Positions 1 to 7,349 are shown, counted from the stretch's first letter. The stretch is 11,309 nt of DNA from CAZOLI01 sp964580675 (GCA_964580675.1 CAZOLI010000066.1:1-11309); one strand, 5' to 3'. The notes: generated by a model from the letters alone, not told the origin. Numbers and translations are program-made.

Positions 1-2
1 CC

Positions 3-1167
3 CTTCTTGTTTCACAATCCGATAAGGCCTCCGGGATCGGGGAACAAATCTGGGAAACGGACATTCCCGGGGAGACATCGGGCGCTCCGGTTATTTTTGG
101 GGATTCCCTTTATGTGGGGGGAGAGGACGTGTACGGCCTGAATCTTTCCAGCGGGGAGATTCGCTGGACGTACAAAACCGACGCACCCGTGGTGCAAACC
201 CTGACGGTCAACAAAAAGTACGTTATCGCCAAAACAAGGAACGGTCGTGTACACGCCATTCACCGGAAGAACGGAAAGAAAGCCTGGACCCGGAAAACAA
301 AAGGAACCGGCACCCGCGCCCGGCGACCGGTCATCATGGATGGGAAGGTGTATATCAGCGGGAAACGGCGGATGTATTGCATGCGGGCGGACGATGGGAC
401 GGTGCTCTGGAAAGCGGGGGGTGGACCGGGCCTGTACCTTCGCACAACCAGCGTCTACCGGAACGTCGTTCTGGTTGTGGCCGGCGGCAAGAAATTACTG
501 GCCTATAACCGGACGACCGGGAGAAAACTCTGGACCAAAACCACGGAGGAACGCATTCGGTTTACCCCCGTGTTCGTTCGGGAGGGCATTCTGATTGTGG
601 TGAACAGGGTCATGTACTGTTTAAAGTTTCAGAAGGGCACCATTAAGTGGAAGTATCAGCATCCGGAACCGTTTTCGACGCCCCCGTCCGTTCGCGGAAA
701 CGCCGTGTTTATCGGCACCGAGGACGGCAAACTGCACGTGATATCACGGAACAGGGGAAAGCGGATCGACGTGATCGACACGACCGGAAACACCCGCGGC
801 AAACCAATACACGTGGACGACCGGACGTACCTGGTCACCAAAAACAACAAACTTCACTGCCTTGACGCCGAGACCCGGAAGTCCCTCTGGAGCCGGGACG
901 TCGGCGAAGAAGTTACGGAAGGGGCCTGTGTACGGAAACGGGATCGTCGTGGTGGGGAAGGACGTACTGAAAGCCTTTCGGGCGAAGGAAACACCGGACA
1001 ACAAAAACTGGCCCGCTTACGGCGGGAACCCGGCTCGAAACGGCCAACCGATGGAGTCAAACAACAGCGAACCGAAGGAAGACCGGGAGGATCCCGAAGA
1101 CGGAAACGGTGAAGATTCGTCGGATGCCGGGGCATCTTCCGACAACGAATCCGGCGACGATAAATAA
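3..1167 (+). CDS. PQQ-like beta-propeller repeat protein, 5' partial, with an apparent 1-bp frameshift
   Basis: The frame is open from the first full codon at position 3, so the start lies upstream of the window. The protein is a chain of about seven to eight beta-propeller blades of the PQQ/BamB type. Each repeat pairs a strand with a G-x-x-x-W motif, for example GEIRW, GKKAW, GTVLW, GRKLW, GTIKW and the last one, KSLW. Such propellers serve as scaffolds or outer-envelope assembly factors, or as quinoprotein dehydrogenase folds; no catalytic residues are seen here, so the exact role is open. The propeller frame runs into a run of basic, non-propeller residues after about 923 and stops at 1112. 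The +1 frame continues the propeller sensibly (GPVYGNGIVVVGKDVLKAF, then a WPAYGGNPARNG motif typical of this family) and ends at TAA 1165-1167 with an acidic, low-complexity tail. One G fewer in the run at 921-924 would restore a single frame. It is either a recent mutation or a sequencing error. Confidence 0.85.
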
Positions 1168-1362
1168 CCCTCGTTGGTGCCAGACCTCTGCCAGATGGTA
1201 TGTTCCGGGAGAGGATTTGTCTGAGGCCACTTCCCCGGTACTTCCCTGGTACAGGTTGGCGGGCGGACCTTCAGAACCTGTTCGCGGGTGTGAATTCCCT
1301 GCGGCCGGTCCGGCGTTTCCTCAAACAAAAACTCGTGATTAACCGTTTGTGCTGAGCCGAAC
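1168..1362. other. convergent intergenic spacer with one inverted repeat
   Basis: This 195-bp spacer separates the plus-strand propeller gene from the minus-strand permease gene. It contains a 7-bp perfect inverted repeat (ACAGGTT at 1251-1257 and AACCTGT at 1275-1281) with a 17-base loop. There is no U-tract on either strand, so it is not a textbook terminator. No gene was recognised in it. Confidence 0.4.
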
Positions 1363-3636
1363 CTACCGGGAGAGCCAGTCAATCAGACCCTGTGTGACGG
1401 TCCGGGGTTCAAAAATGGACTCCCTCGAAATGGCCACGCTGGCGTCCTCACACTCCTCCGCAATGGCCTCGGGAATGGAACCGAATAGAGCCTGGGCAAC
1501 GGCCGTGCTTCGCGTGGCCCCGACGCAGATGGTGTCAAAATCCGACACGGCGTTGATGATTGTTTCTTTCGGGTCGCCGTCGGCCACCAGGACCTTAGAG
1601 GTATAATCCTTTTTTAGACCGGCTTCCTTGGCGACCGAATCGATGATGGCCGTCCCTTCCTCCTCCGGGGAATATTCCTGGTCCTCTTCCGGAGTCTGGA
1701 CGTTCAACAGCGTGAGTTCCGCATCCGGATTCATCCGAACGAAGTCCCCGGCTCTCCGAACGGCAATTCTTGTGTGTGGACCTTTCCCAACAAGAGCAAC
1801 GATTCGGTGAACCTCTTCGGAACCCATTTTCAGAAGGGTCATTTCACACTGAGCAGATTTTACGATCGGGTCGATGTTTGAACCGAGAACATGTTTATAG
1901 GCTTTCCGTTTCCCCGACCAGCCGAGGACGACGTGTGAGGCCCGTTCCTCCTCAATGACGTTAAGAACGGCCCGGTCAACACTTCGACCCACAATGGCCC
2001 GGGTTCGAATACCAACCCCCAGATCTTCGGCAAAGGACCGGGCATTCTGTAAAAGTTCCTGCTGCCGCTGTACACGTTCCTCCTCGTAATGAACACCCTG
2101 CTGGAGGGAGGTCTGCCGGGGTACCTCAATTACGCTGACAACCACCAGTTCGGCGTCCCGTTCGAAATCTTCCGCGTGACCGGACGCGATCGTGGCACCG
2201 AGTTGCATCAGCATGCGTTCCGTTTTCGGGTTGGCCACGGGGATCACCACCCTGTACTGGCCACCTGGCTGTGTTTTCGGTGCCGCTTCCCGGCCCGCGA
2301 TGGCTTCCCCGACCAGACTCACCTTCTTGGCATGGCTGCGGGCGTAGAACCCGTACCACGTGGCCCCGAGAACAAGCATGCCCGTTCCGATGCCGATGAC
2401 CAGCATTTTCATCTGTGCGATGATAAGCACACAGCTAACAAGGCCGAGAAACGGAACGATGGGATAGGCCAGCCCGGGGAGCTGAAAGTCCGGTTCGTAG
2501 TTCTCCGGTTCCGCCCGCCGCATTACGATGACGGCCAGATGAACCAATGCGTAGGTGACGAGGTACGAAAAACTCGCCACGTCCGCGAGGATTTCGAGTC
2601 CCACCCGGAATGTGATTAACGCCAGGACAACCGCGCCCGTAACGAGGATGGCCCGGTAGGGGGTTCGGTAATTCGGATGCACATCGTTCAGCCAATCCGT
2701 CATGATCCGGTCCCGTCCCATGGCAAAATTTACCCGGGCGGCCGAAAGGATGGACGCGTTTGCGCTGGACACCGTGGCAAGCACCGCACCGATAACCATC
2801 ATCAATGCACCAATTTCCCCCAGGTACTCCAGTGCGACATCCGCGACCGGAATGTTTGACACCGTCAGTTTTTCCACGGGTAGTACCCCCGTGGCGACGA
2901 GCATCACCAGTGCGTAAAACACCGTCGGTGTTATGACCGAGGCAATCATGGACAGCGGCAAGTTTCGTCCCGGGTTTTTGATCTCTTCGGCACTGGAGGC
3001 GATAACTTCAAATCCGATAAACGTAACGTAGACCGTCGCGGCAGTCGAAGCAACCGCTCCCCAGCCCTTTGGATTAAACGGTCGGAATACCTCCCAGTCA
3101 ATATGGAAGAACCCGGTGGACACAAACACAAGTATAAACCCGATAAGCAGCACGACAATCAGGTTCTGCAGAGCCCCCACCTCCTTGACCCCGCGATAGT
3201 TGACCACGACAAGGATCGCCGCCATTCCCAGAGCGGAACCGGATACGGGCAGGGAACCGTAAAAATACGTGAGGTACTGACCGAACCCAACCATGTAGAA
3301 CGCTGTTGCAAACATCAGCCCCCCCCACATGCTCCAGCCGACGATGGACCCGAAGAAACTGCCAAGAGCGGTATTTACGTAATAGTAACTTCCCCCGGCC
3401 CGGGGCAGTCCTGTGGCAAGCTCCGACATCGACAGTGCCGTCAGCAGTGACACACAACCACCGATCAAAAACGAAATCATCCCGGCGGGACCGGCGTTTC
3501 CGGCGACGATACCGGGCAGCACAAAGATCCCGGCCCCGATCATCGTCCCGACCCCGATCGTGTACGCCTCCAGAAACCCGAGGTCCCGGGACAGTTCCTG
3601 TCCAGCACCCTCCATTCCTTCGTCCTGACCGATCAT
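1363..3636 (-). CDS. APC-family amino acid permease fused to two C-terminal UspA domains
   Basis: The 757-aa product has an APC-superfamily transporter (roughly residues 15-435, about 12 membrane helices) followed by two soluble universal-stress-protein domains (about 460-603 and 609-737). Transporter hallmarks are the TM1 glycine motif GAGIF at 34-38, which binds the substrate carboxylate in this family, and the TM6 FIGFE motif at 206-210 followed by EEIKNPGRNLP. The first UspA domain ends in a GWSGK...LGSN nucleotide-binding-like signature (572-587). The second has GATRS...FGS (706-720), where the usual second glycine is replaced. The family imports or exchanges amino acids or polyamines at the inner membrane, and the UspA domains are presumed to gate it by nucleotide binding; the substrate is not predictable. 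I chose the ATG at 3636 because AAGGAGG sits 6 bases upstream, rather than an upstream in-frame start 42 bases earlier. No partner gene is adjacent. Confidence 0.93.
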   Translation of the reverse strand: MIGQDEGMEGAGQELSRDLGFLEAYTIGVGTMIGAGIFVLPGIVAGNAGPAGMISFLIGGCVSLLTALSMSELATGLPRAGGSYYYVNTALGSFFGSIVGWSMWGGLMFATAFYMVGFGQYLTYFYGSLPVSGSALGMAAILVVVNYRGVKEVGALQNLIVVLLIGFILVFVSTGFFHIDWEVFRPFNPKGWGAVASTAATVYVTFIGFEVIASSAEEIKNPGRNLPLSMIASVITPTVFYALVMLVATGVLPVEKLTVSNIPVADVALEYLGEIGALMMVIGAVLATVSSANASILSAARVNFAMGRDRIMTDWLNDVHPNYRTPYRAILVTGAVVLALITFRVGLEILADVASFSYLVTYALVHLAVIVMRRAEPENYEPDFQLPGLAYPIVPFLGLVSCVLIIAQMKMLVIGIGTGMLVLGATWYGFYARSHAKKVSLVGEAIAGREAAPKTQPGGQYRVVIPVANPKTERMLMQLGATIASGHAEDFERDAELVVVSVIEVPRQTSLQQGVHYEEERVQRQQELLQNARSFAEDLGVGIRTRAIVGRSVDRAVLNVIEEERASHVVLGWSGKRKAYKHVLGSNIDPIVKSAQCEMTLLKMGSEEVHRIVALVGKGPHTRIAVRRAGDFVRMNPDAELTLLNVQTPEEDQEYSPEEEGTAIIDSVAKEAGLKKDYTSKVLVADGDPKETIINAVSDFDTICVGATRSTAVAQALFGSIPEAIAEECEDASVAISRESIFEPRTVTQGLIDWLSR

Positions 3637-3642
3637 GGCAAA

Positions 3643-3649
3643 CCTCCTT
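3643..3649 (-). promoter_or_regulatory. ribosome binding site of the permease gene
   Basis: AAGGAGG on the minus strand lies 6 bases before the ATG at 3636. This perfect site decides the start in favour of 3636 over the longer reading starting at 3678. Confidence 0.85.
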
Positions 3650-4150
3650 CTTGGTTCCGCTTTCGCCAGGTATATCAAAAACGCACGCCGGTACCCGACA
3701 CAGAGGAACCTGTTGACATTATGAACTCTGGCATGAGCGAATACCGGTGGGATGGGAAATCATTCAAAAGAATACCGGTTTTTCGTTAGAGGTTCAATAT
3801 TTTCCATCCCGAAGAATTTGTTTTGTGTTTTTCAGGTGCCATACGGACTTTTCGTTGTTCTACCGGACGCCAAGATGTCCGGGATCTTTCTGACATTTGA
3901 CGGAGGTGTTCGATCAAAAGACCGGAACACAATTTGAGTGTGTGCTGTCGTCCTTCCTGTATGACATCTACTATTTGAGGGGAGGATCCGAAGTGAATCC
4001 ATAGAAACAAACTGGTCGAAAAAATCACTTCTTCCAGTCAGGATTTGACGTTTTATCTAAGTACTGCAATACAGAAAAATCGAACGTAGAGTAAAAGAGA
4101 ATCATTTTGGTGGGGTGAAAAAATAACAACGACAATTCCAGGTGGTGAAT
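3650..4150. other. intergenic region without a convincing gene
   Basis: This stretch of about 500 bases is more AT-rich than the flanking permease gene. Short reading frames exist on both strands (3752-3937 plus, 3786-4028 minus), but neither has a ribosome binding site, a recognisable motif or the codon pattern of the neighbours. The 10-mer GAATACCGGT occurs twice as a direct repeat (3739-3748 and 3770-3779). A perfect TTGACA at 3713-3718 on the plus strand has no matching -10 box. The permease promoter is presumably in the 3660-3760 part but I could not assign it. Confidence 0.5.
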
Positions 4151-4462
4151 TCAGGAGCCAAGGGGCAGCCGTTTGATCAGCCAGCAGACCGCAATGCCAT
4201 ACAAGCAACCCCCGAGGGAAAAAAGAAATGCTATTCCAAGTGCGAACATATGTGACACCACATGTTCCTTTGGAATTCCCATTCCTGATAATAGTTTCAG
4301 CCCTATGGCTGTCCAGAGGGCACTGAAAATTGCTGAAGAATCAAATACCCGATGGAGTTTGAATTGTTCAAGAAAATACCTCCTCGAAGAATGCCAGAAT
4401 TCAAAAAATAAGATGAATTTTAAAGCCGGCAGGAATACCGGTACGTCCGGTGCATTTTTCAA
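4151..4462 (-). CDS. possible small two-helix membrane protein, unknown function
   Basis: This is a 103-aa reading frame that I do not recognise. It carries two clear hydrophobic segments, about residues 44-62 (IFSALWTAIGLKLLSGMGI) and 72-95 (FALGIAFLFSLGGCLYGIAVCWLI), with a basic KR just after the second helix, so it could be a small inner-membrane protein. The only in-frame start is a TTG at 4462 directly after a TAA stop, with a weak AGGAA element about 8 bases upstream. The sequence is more AT-rich than neighbouring genes, which may mean foreign origin or decay. It could equally be a chance frame in AT-rich spacer DNA. Confidence 0.4.
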   Translation of the reverse strand: MKNAPDVPVFLPALKFILFFEFWHSSRRYFLEQFKLHRVFDSSAIFSALWTAIGLKLLSGMGIPKEHVVSHMFALGIAFLFSLGGCLYGIAVCWLIKRLPLGS

Positions 4463-4558
4463 TTATTGGTTTCCTGGGAGAACGTTTTCCAGATTTGTTC
4501 CCTCCACTTATTTATTTTTTGGATTTGCCTATTCTGGATTACCTCCTATAAGACGACA

Positions 4559-4588
4559 AAAGCCCACCCGTGATTATGGGTGGGCTTT
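4559..4588 (-). terminator. intrinsic terminator after the azoreductase gene
   Basis: A perfect 11-bp inverted repeat (AAAGCCCACCC at 4559-4569, GGGTGGGCTTT at 4578-4588) has an 8-base loop. On the minus strand the stem ends in CTTTT, a short U-tract. It lies 57 bases past the stop of the AzoR-like gene and probably ends the marR-azoR transcript. The stem is symmetrical enough to act on the plus strand too, but no plus-strand gene ends here. Confidence 0.85.
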
Positions 4589-4645
4589 GTTACGTGTTTA
4601 AACGTGGGCCGGATCCGTTCCAATCCCGGTGAATTTTCCTTTTTG

Positions 4646-5281
4646 TTACGCCGGTACTTTTTTCGCTTGTGCCGCGAGTCGGCGTGCTTTTCTTTGCGCC
4701 TCCTTTAGGGCCTTCGTACGTGTGTCCGAACCACCGCCATCCATCGGCTGTGCGTGAACGGTTTGGATGGGATCCACGCCCATAAACGACAGAATCGTTC
4801 GCAGGTACGGTCCCTGGTGATCAAGAGCCTCCGCCCCGGATCCCTCACTGTAATCTCCCCCCCGGGACGTGATCACAACGCCGGACGCATCCAGAAGCCC
4901 CTCGGGACCGTCCGATGTGTACTGAAAGGTGTAACCCGGCTGGACGATGAGGTCGATGTATTGCTTCAGCCGGTACGGAATGCTGAAGTTCCACATCGGG
5001 GCGGAAATGAGCAGTTTGTCCGAGGAACGGACCCGTTCGATTTCCTGTTGCACGGCGTTCCATTCATCATCGGGATCAGAAACTCGGTCCTCACCAAGAA
5101 ACTGGTAAGAGTCACCGACGTCCCGGACGGTCAGTTCCGGAAGATCCGCACGAAACACGTCGACCTCCTCGATGGTGGCGTCCGGGTGTTCGTTCCGGAA
5201 TTGTTCGAGGTAGGCGCCGGAGACCGAAAGTGTTCTGGAATCAGAACCTCGTGGTGATGCGTTCAGGTGAAGCAGTTTCAT
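4646..5281 (-). CDS. azoR: FMN-dependent NAD(P)H azoreductase/quinone reductase, AzoR family
   Basis: The 211-aa protein has the flavodoxin-like fold of AzoR enzymes, which reduce quinones and azo compounds by two-electron transfer from NAD(P)H through FMN. Visible hallmarks are the FMN-phosphate loop SPRGSDSRTLS (9-19), the PMWNFSIP loop that packs on the isoalloxazine ring (95-102), followed by LKQYIDLI, and SRGGDYSEG (139-147). Length matches the family (about 200 aa). The start is the second of two close ATGs: GGAGG abuts the first (5287) directly but is 6 bases from ATG 5281. A MarR-type regulator lies 87 bases upstream on the same strand with no terminator between, so the two probably form one transcript that responds to electrophilic quinones. 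The physiological substrate is inferred from the family. Confidence 0.93.
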   Translation of the reverse strand: MKLLHLNASPRGSDSRTLSVSGAYLEQFRNEHPDATIEEVDVFRADLPELTVRDVGDSYQFLGEDRVSDPDDEWNAVQQEIERVRSSDKLLISAPMWNFSIPYRLKQYIDLIVQPGYTFQYTSDGPEGLLDASGVVITSRGGDYSEGSGAEALDHQGPYLRTILSFMGVDPIQTVHAQPMDGGGSDTRTKALKEAQRKARRLAAQAKKVPA

Positions 5282-5287
5282 GGTCAT

Positions 5288-5292
5288 CCTCC
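5288..5292 (-). promoter_or_regulatory. ribosome binding site deciding the azoR start
   Basis: GGAGG on the minus strand is separated by 6 bases from the ATG at 5281 but by none from the ATG at 5287. This makes the shorter reading, beginning MKLLHLN, the likely one. Confidence 0.75.
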
Positions 5293-5368
5293 GTTCGGTA
5301 TCGTGAGAAAAGGAAAAAGGAAGAAGAACGAGAGTTGTTTTTGGTTCGTTTCAGTAACGCAAAACGAG

Positions 5369-5824
5369 TTATTCCGATTCCTCCCCGGCCCGTCCAACCT
5401 TTTTACATAGCTGAATCAGGGTGTTCTGTTCCTGGATCGTCAGTACGTCAAACGCCTCCACAACACGGTCAAGGTGTTCAGGAAATTCGGATTCGAACAG
5501 TTCTTTGCCTTTCTCCGTGAGAGACACAACGTGGCACCGGCGGTCGTCGGGGTCCGGTTTTCGTTCCACCAGGTTTCGTTCCTCGAGGTTGTCGATGACC
5601 GTGGTCATGTTGGCCTCGGTTTTCAGGTTTTTTTTGCCGATTTCTTTTTGATTCATGGGACCGATGTGATACAGGGCATCGAGCGTGCCGAACTGGCTGT
5701 CCGTCAAATTCGCGTCCTTATAGGTCCGACATCGATCACCCACCGAATCCGCCGCCCGCTGCAGCGTAATCAAAGCGTTCAATGCGCGCTTCTCTTTTTT
5801 GGACCCGTTATATTTCGTGGCCAT
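5369..5824 (-). CDS. MarR-family transcriptional regulator, likely repressor of the azoR unit
   Basis: The 151-aa protein has the MarR winged-helix domain at about residues 40-110. LTDSQFGTLDALYHIGPMNQ is the first part, the recognition helix region is TEANMTTVIDNLEERNLVERK, and the wing is DPDDRRCHVVSLTEKG (91-106), with the family's D-x-R-R signature. Cysteines sit at 32, 97 and 140. Quinone- or oxidant-sensing MarR proteins (OhrR, MhqR/QsrR types) use cysteines or a ligand pocket, and their adjacent targets are often azoreductases, so sensing of quinone or electrophile stress is inferred. The gene has its own promoter with a palindrome at the transcription start, which points to autorepression. 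I take ATG 5824 as the start; a TTG at 5842, just after a stop, would add six residues. Neither has a good ribosome binding site. Confidence 0.92.
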   Translation of the reverse strand: MATKYNGSKKEKRALNALITLQRAADSVGDRCRTYKDANLTDSQFGTLDALYHIGPMNQKEIGKKNLKTEANMTTVIDNLEERNLVERKPDPDDRRCHVVSLTEKGKELFESEFPEHLDRVVEAFDVLTIQEQNTLIQLCKKVGRAGEESE

Positions 5825-5849
5825 GAGTTGTTCAGGAACCAATTAGTTA

Positions 5850-5870
5850 AATATCTAACTATTAGATATT
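5850..5870. promoter_or_regulatory. putative MarR operator (perfect palindrome)
   Basis: AATATCTAA (5850-5858) and TTAGATATT (5862-5870) form a perfect 9-bp inverted repeat around a 3-bp spacer. It begins just downstream of the -10 box and covers the predicted transcription start of the marR-azoR unit. Size and AT-rich symmetry fit MarR-family operators, so it is the likely autoregulatory site; binding is inferred. Confidence 0.75.
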
Positions 5871-5872
5871 AA

Positions 5873-5901
5873 AGTATAAGGGTAAACTTCTGCTCTGTCA
5901 A
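5873..5901 (-). promoter_or_regulatory. sigma-70-type promoter of the marR-azoR unit
   Basis: On the minus strand TTGACA (5896-5901) is followed after exactly 17 bp by TATACT (5873-5878), a perfect -35 and a 5/6 -10 match. Transcription would start near 5866, within the palindrome, giving a leader of about 40 bases to ATG 5824. Confidence 0.82.
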
Positions 5902-5993
5902 ACGGGGGGAGGAGAAGGTCGGGCAGGAAGAGAGGGAAACGAGGAACGTTTTCTATAAGGAACGGAAGAGGTGGCGAAATGAGAGGGATGAAA

Positions 5994-6065
<72 letters not shown>

Positions 6066-6068
6066 GTT

Positions 6069-6198
6069 AAATCATCTTTATCTTTATCCTTATCCTTATC
6101 TTTATCTGCCGTTTTTTGTTTTGTCGTTATTTTTCCCCGGTGCAAACGATCGATGATTGATAAAGATAAAGATTAAGATAAGGATAAAGAAAAAACAA
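6069..6198. repeat. hexamer-armed palindromic element, copy A
   Basis: The left arm (6069-6107) is a run of degenerate hexamers (CTTTAT, CCTTAT). The right arm (6150-6198) reads GATAAAG/GATTAAG/GATAAGG and can fold back on the left one, leaving a loop of roughly 40 bases. The right arm shares a 36-base identical stretch with copy B (6150-6185 versus 6754-6789). The left arm carries one extra CCTTAT unit compared with copy B. It sits between the tRNA and the 3' end of the S23-type gene. Confidence 0.8.
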
Positions 6199-6218
6199 AA
6201 GAATTTTTTATCCTGATT

Positions 6219-6611
6219 TTAATCCTGTGTCACGTACTCTTCCTGACCTTCGTAAGCTCGGTCGGAATTGTTTCGAATTAATCCGATCAACATGGATATG
6301 ATTTCCTGTAGCATCTCTTTTCCTTTCTTTACCTCTTCTTCTTCAACAAGCTGTTTGGCCACAAGGAGATCAAGACAACTTGCACATTCAAAGGCAGATC
6401 CTTTGGCCGTGTCAAAATAACTGCACCGGTCCTTTTCCCTGAACTTTCCGTTGCCCTCGGCAATATTTAACGAGATTGAATCTGAAGCACGGTCCAGTTG
6501 TTTGACCGCCGGATCGCCGGACGAAAGATCATTTATGAGAAGATCCACATAACGAACGAACTCCAGCGACTCCTGGTAAACATCCAACTTTTCATGGCTT
6601 AGGCCTTCCAT
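6219..6611 (-). CDS. four-helix-bundle protein, S23/23S rRNA intervening-sequence family
   Basis: The 130-aa protein matches the S23 (IVP) four-helix-bundle family in length and motifs: HEKLDVYQESLEFVRYV at the start, QLDRASDSISLNIAEGNGKF (38-57) and FDTAKGSAFECASCLDLL (66-83). Relatives are encoded inside intervening sequences of 23S rRNA genes, next to diversity-generating retroelements (Avd), and very often as stand-alone genes of unknown function. They form oligomeric bundles and some bind nucleic acid. Here no rRNA or reverse transcriptase is adjacent; instead the gene is bracketed by two hexamer-armed palindromic repeats. The ATG at 6611 has no ribosome binding site. The same frame is open upstream through the repeat, reading Asp-Lys dipeptides, but offers no start before the gap. 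Function in the cell is unknown. Confidence 0.9.
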   Translation of the reverse strand: MEGLSHEKLDVYQESLEFVRYVDLLINDLSSGDPAVKQLDRASDSISLNIAEGNGKFREKDRCSYFDTAKGSAFECASCLDLLVAKQLVEEEEVKKGKEMLQEIISMLIGLIRNNSDRAYEGQEEYVTQD

Positions 6612-6615
6612 TTCT

Positions 6616-6802
6616 AAATCATCTTTATCTTTATCCTTATCTTTATCTTNNNNNNNNNNNNNNNNNNNNNNNNNNNNNNNNNNNNNNNNNNNNNNNNNNN
6701 NNNNNNNNNNNNNNNNNNNNNNNNNNNNNNNNNNNNNNNNNNNNNNNNNACGCTCGATGATTGATAAAGATAAAGATTAAGATAAGGATGAAGAAAAAAC
6801 AA
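6616..6802. repeat. hexamer-armed palindromic element, copy B, broken by the assembly gap
   Basis: The left arm 6616-6649 matches copy A's left arm apart from one missing CCTTAT hexamer. The right arm 6754-6802 matches copy A for 36 bases, then differs by one base before AAGAAAAAACAA. The loop is replaced by 100 Ns. The copy has the same orientation as copy A, so the S23 gene lies between direct repeats of a palindromic unit. Confidence 0.78.
6650..6749. other. assembly gap (100 N)
   Basis: Exactly 100 Ns, a conventional scaffold gap of unknown true length. It lies in the loop of a repeat whose second copy is 550 bases away, which explains the break. Content inside is unknown. Confidence 0.98.
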
Positions 6803-6886
6803 TACTTTCTTCGTTCTTGATTTCGATGACGTTTCAAGAGTTGTGTTTGAAAATGGAATGGGGTATCCTCCCATGATTTCGAATCT

Positions 6887-7078
6887 TTAAAAACTTGAAG
6901 CCATTTTGGGAAGATCCTTATGCTCAGTGTACCCGATGACCTTGCCGTTCGTCAACTGCCGGGGGGAGGTGGTGTCGTTCGGCAGGAAATTGGGGACGGT
7001 GAAAACGATGGTCAACTGTACGCCACTCGGGGAGTAACCGCGCCGTTGCATGGAATTGATAACCACCTTTTCTTTCAT
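6887..7078 (-). CDS. small hypothetical protein or gene remnant
   Basis: This is a 63-aa frame I do not recognise. Its codon use favours C and G at third positions (runs such as TTC ACC GTC CCC, CTG CCG AAC GAC ACC ACC TCC CCC), as in the housekeeping genes of the window and unlike the AT-rich spacers, which supports real or former coding. No ribosome binding site precedes the ATG at 7078. The frame stays open upstream into the palindromic repeat, with no better start. It may be the 3' remnant of a gene cut by the repeat insertion. Confidence 0.35.
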   Translation of the reverse strand: MKEKVVINSMQRRGYSPSGVQLTIVFTVPNFLPNDTTSPRQLTNGKVIGYTEHKDLPKMASSF

Positions 7079-7104
7079 CTGTAAAAAGCGGTTTGGTCGC
7101 TGGG

Positions 7105-7238
7105 GCGTTCCATACGATCCACCCCGTTCGTGTGGGCACGAACGGGGTCCAAATTATTTTCGGATCCAGTGAACCCCCGGGTTCCGCTCGTGTCACTCGC
7201 TTCACCCGGTGTTAGGCGCTGTCACCCCTGCCGGGGTT
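7105..7238 (-). repeat. three-hairpin palindromic repeat, copy 1
   Basis: Read on the minus strand the element has three stems. Hairpin 1 is ACCCC/GGGGT (7224-7237). Hairpin 2 is CCGGGT/ACCCGG (7177-7209) with a 21-base loop. Hairpin 3 is a 12-bp perfect stem with a 4-base loop (7121-7148). It ends with TGGATCGTATGGAACGC (7105-7121). Order, spacing, loop of hairpin 2 and the terminal 17-mer all match copy 2 in opposite orientation, while the stem sequences differ and still pair. It resembles REP/BIME-type extragenic palindromes. Confidence 0.8.
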
Positions 7239-7349
7239 CGGTGTCAGCTTATCCACGGTCTTCCTAAATTTGGATGACGTTTTCCCGTCCCCGACATCTA
7301 TAAAAAAAGAGGGGCCTTATACCGGGTCCGTGAAAGTTACCTCCCCCAG

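Noticed and set aside
3713..3718. TTGACA on the plus strand as a promoter
   Set aside because: No -10-like hexamer occurs 16-18 bp downstream and no plus-strand gene follows.
3752..4028. Short reading frames on both strands between the permease and the small membrane gene
   Set aside because: No ribosome binding site, no motif, and composition like spacer DNA.
3739..4442. GAATACCGGT occurring three times (3739, 3770, 4433)
   Set aside because: It is short, partly self-complementary, irregularly spaced and not tied to any promoter that I could identify.
6614..6874. Reading frame through the hexamer repeat with Lys-Ile/Arg-Ile dipeptides
   Set aside because: It is a by-product of translating GATAAA-type hexamers across an assembly gap, with no start signal.
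7211..7217. GTTAGGC, matching the integron attC core GTTRRRY
   Set aside because: No matching RYYYAAC partner or attC fold is seen nearby; it lies in a spacer of the palindromic repeat.
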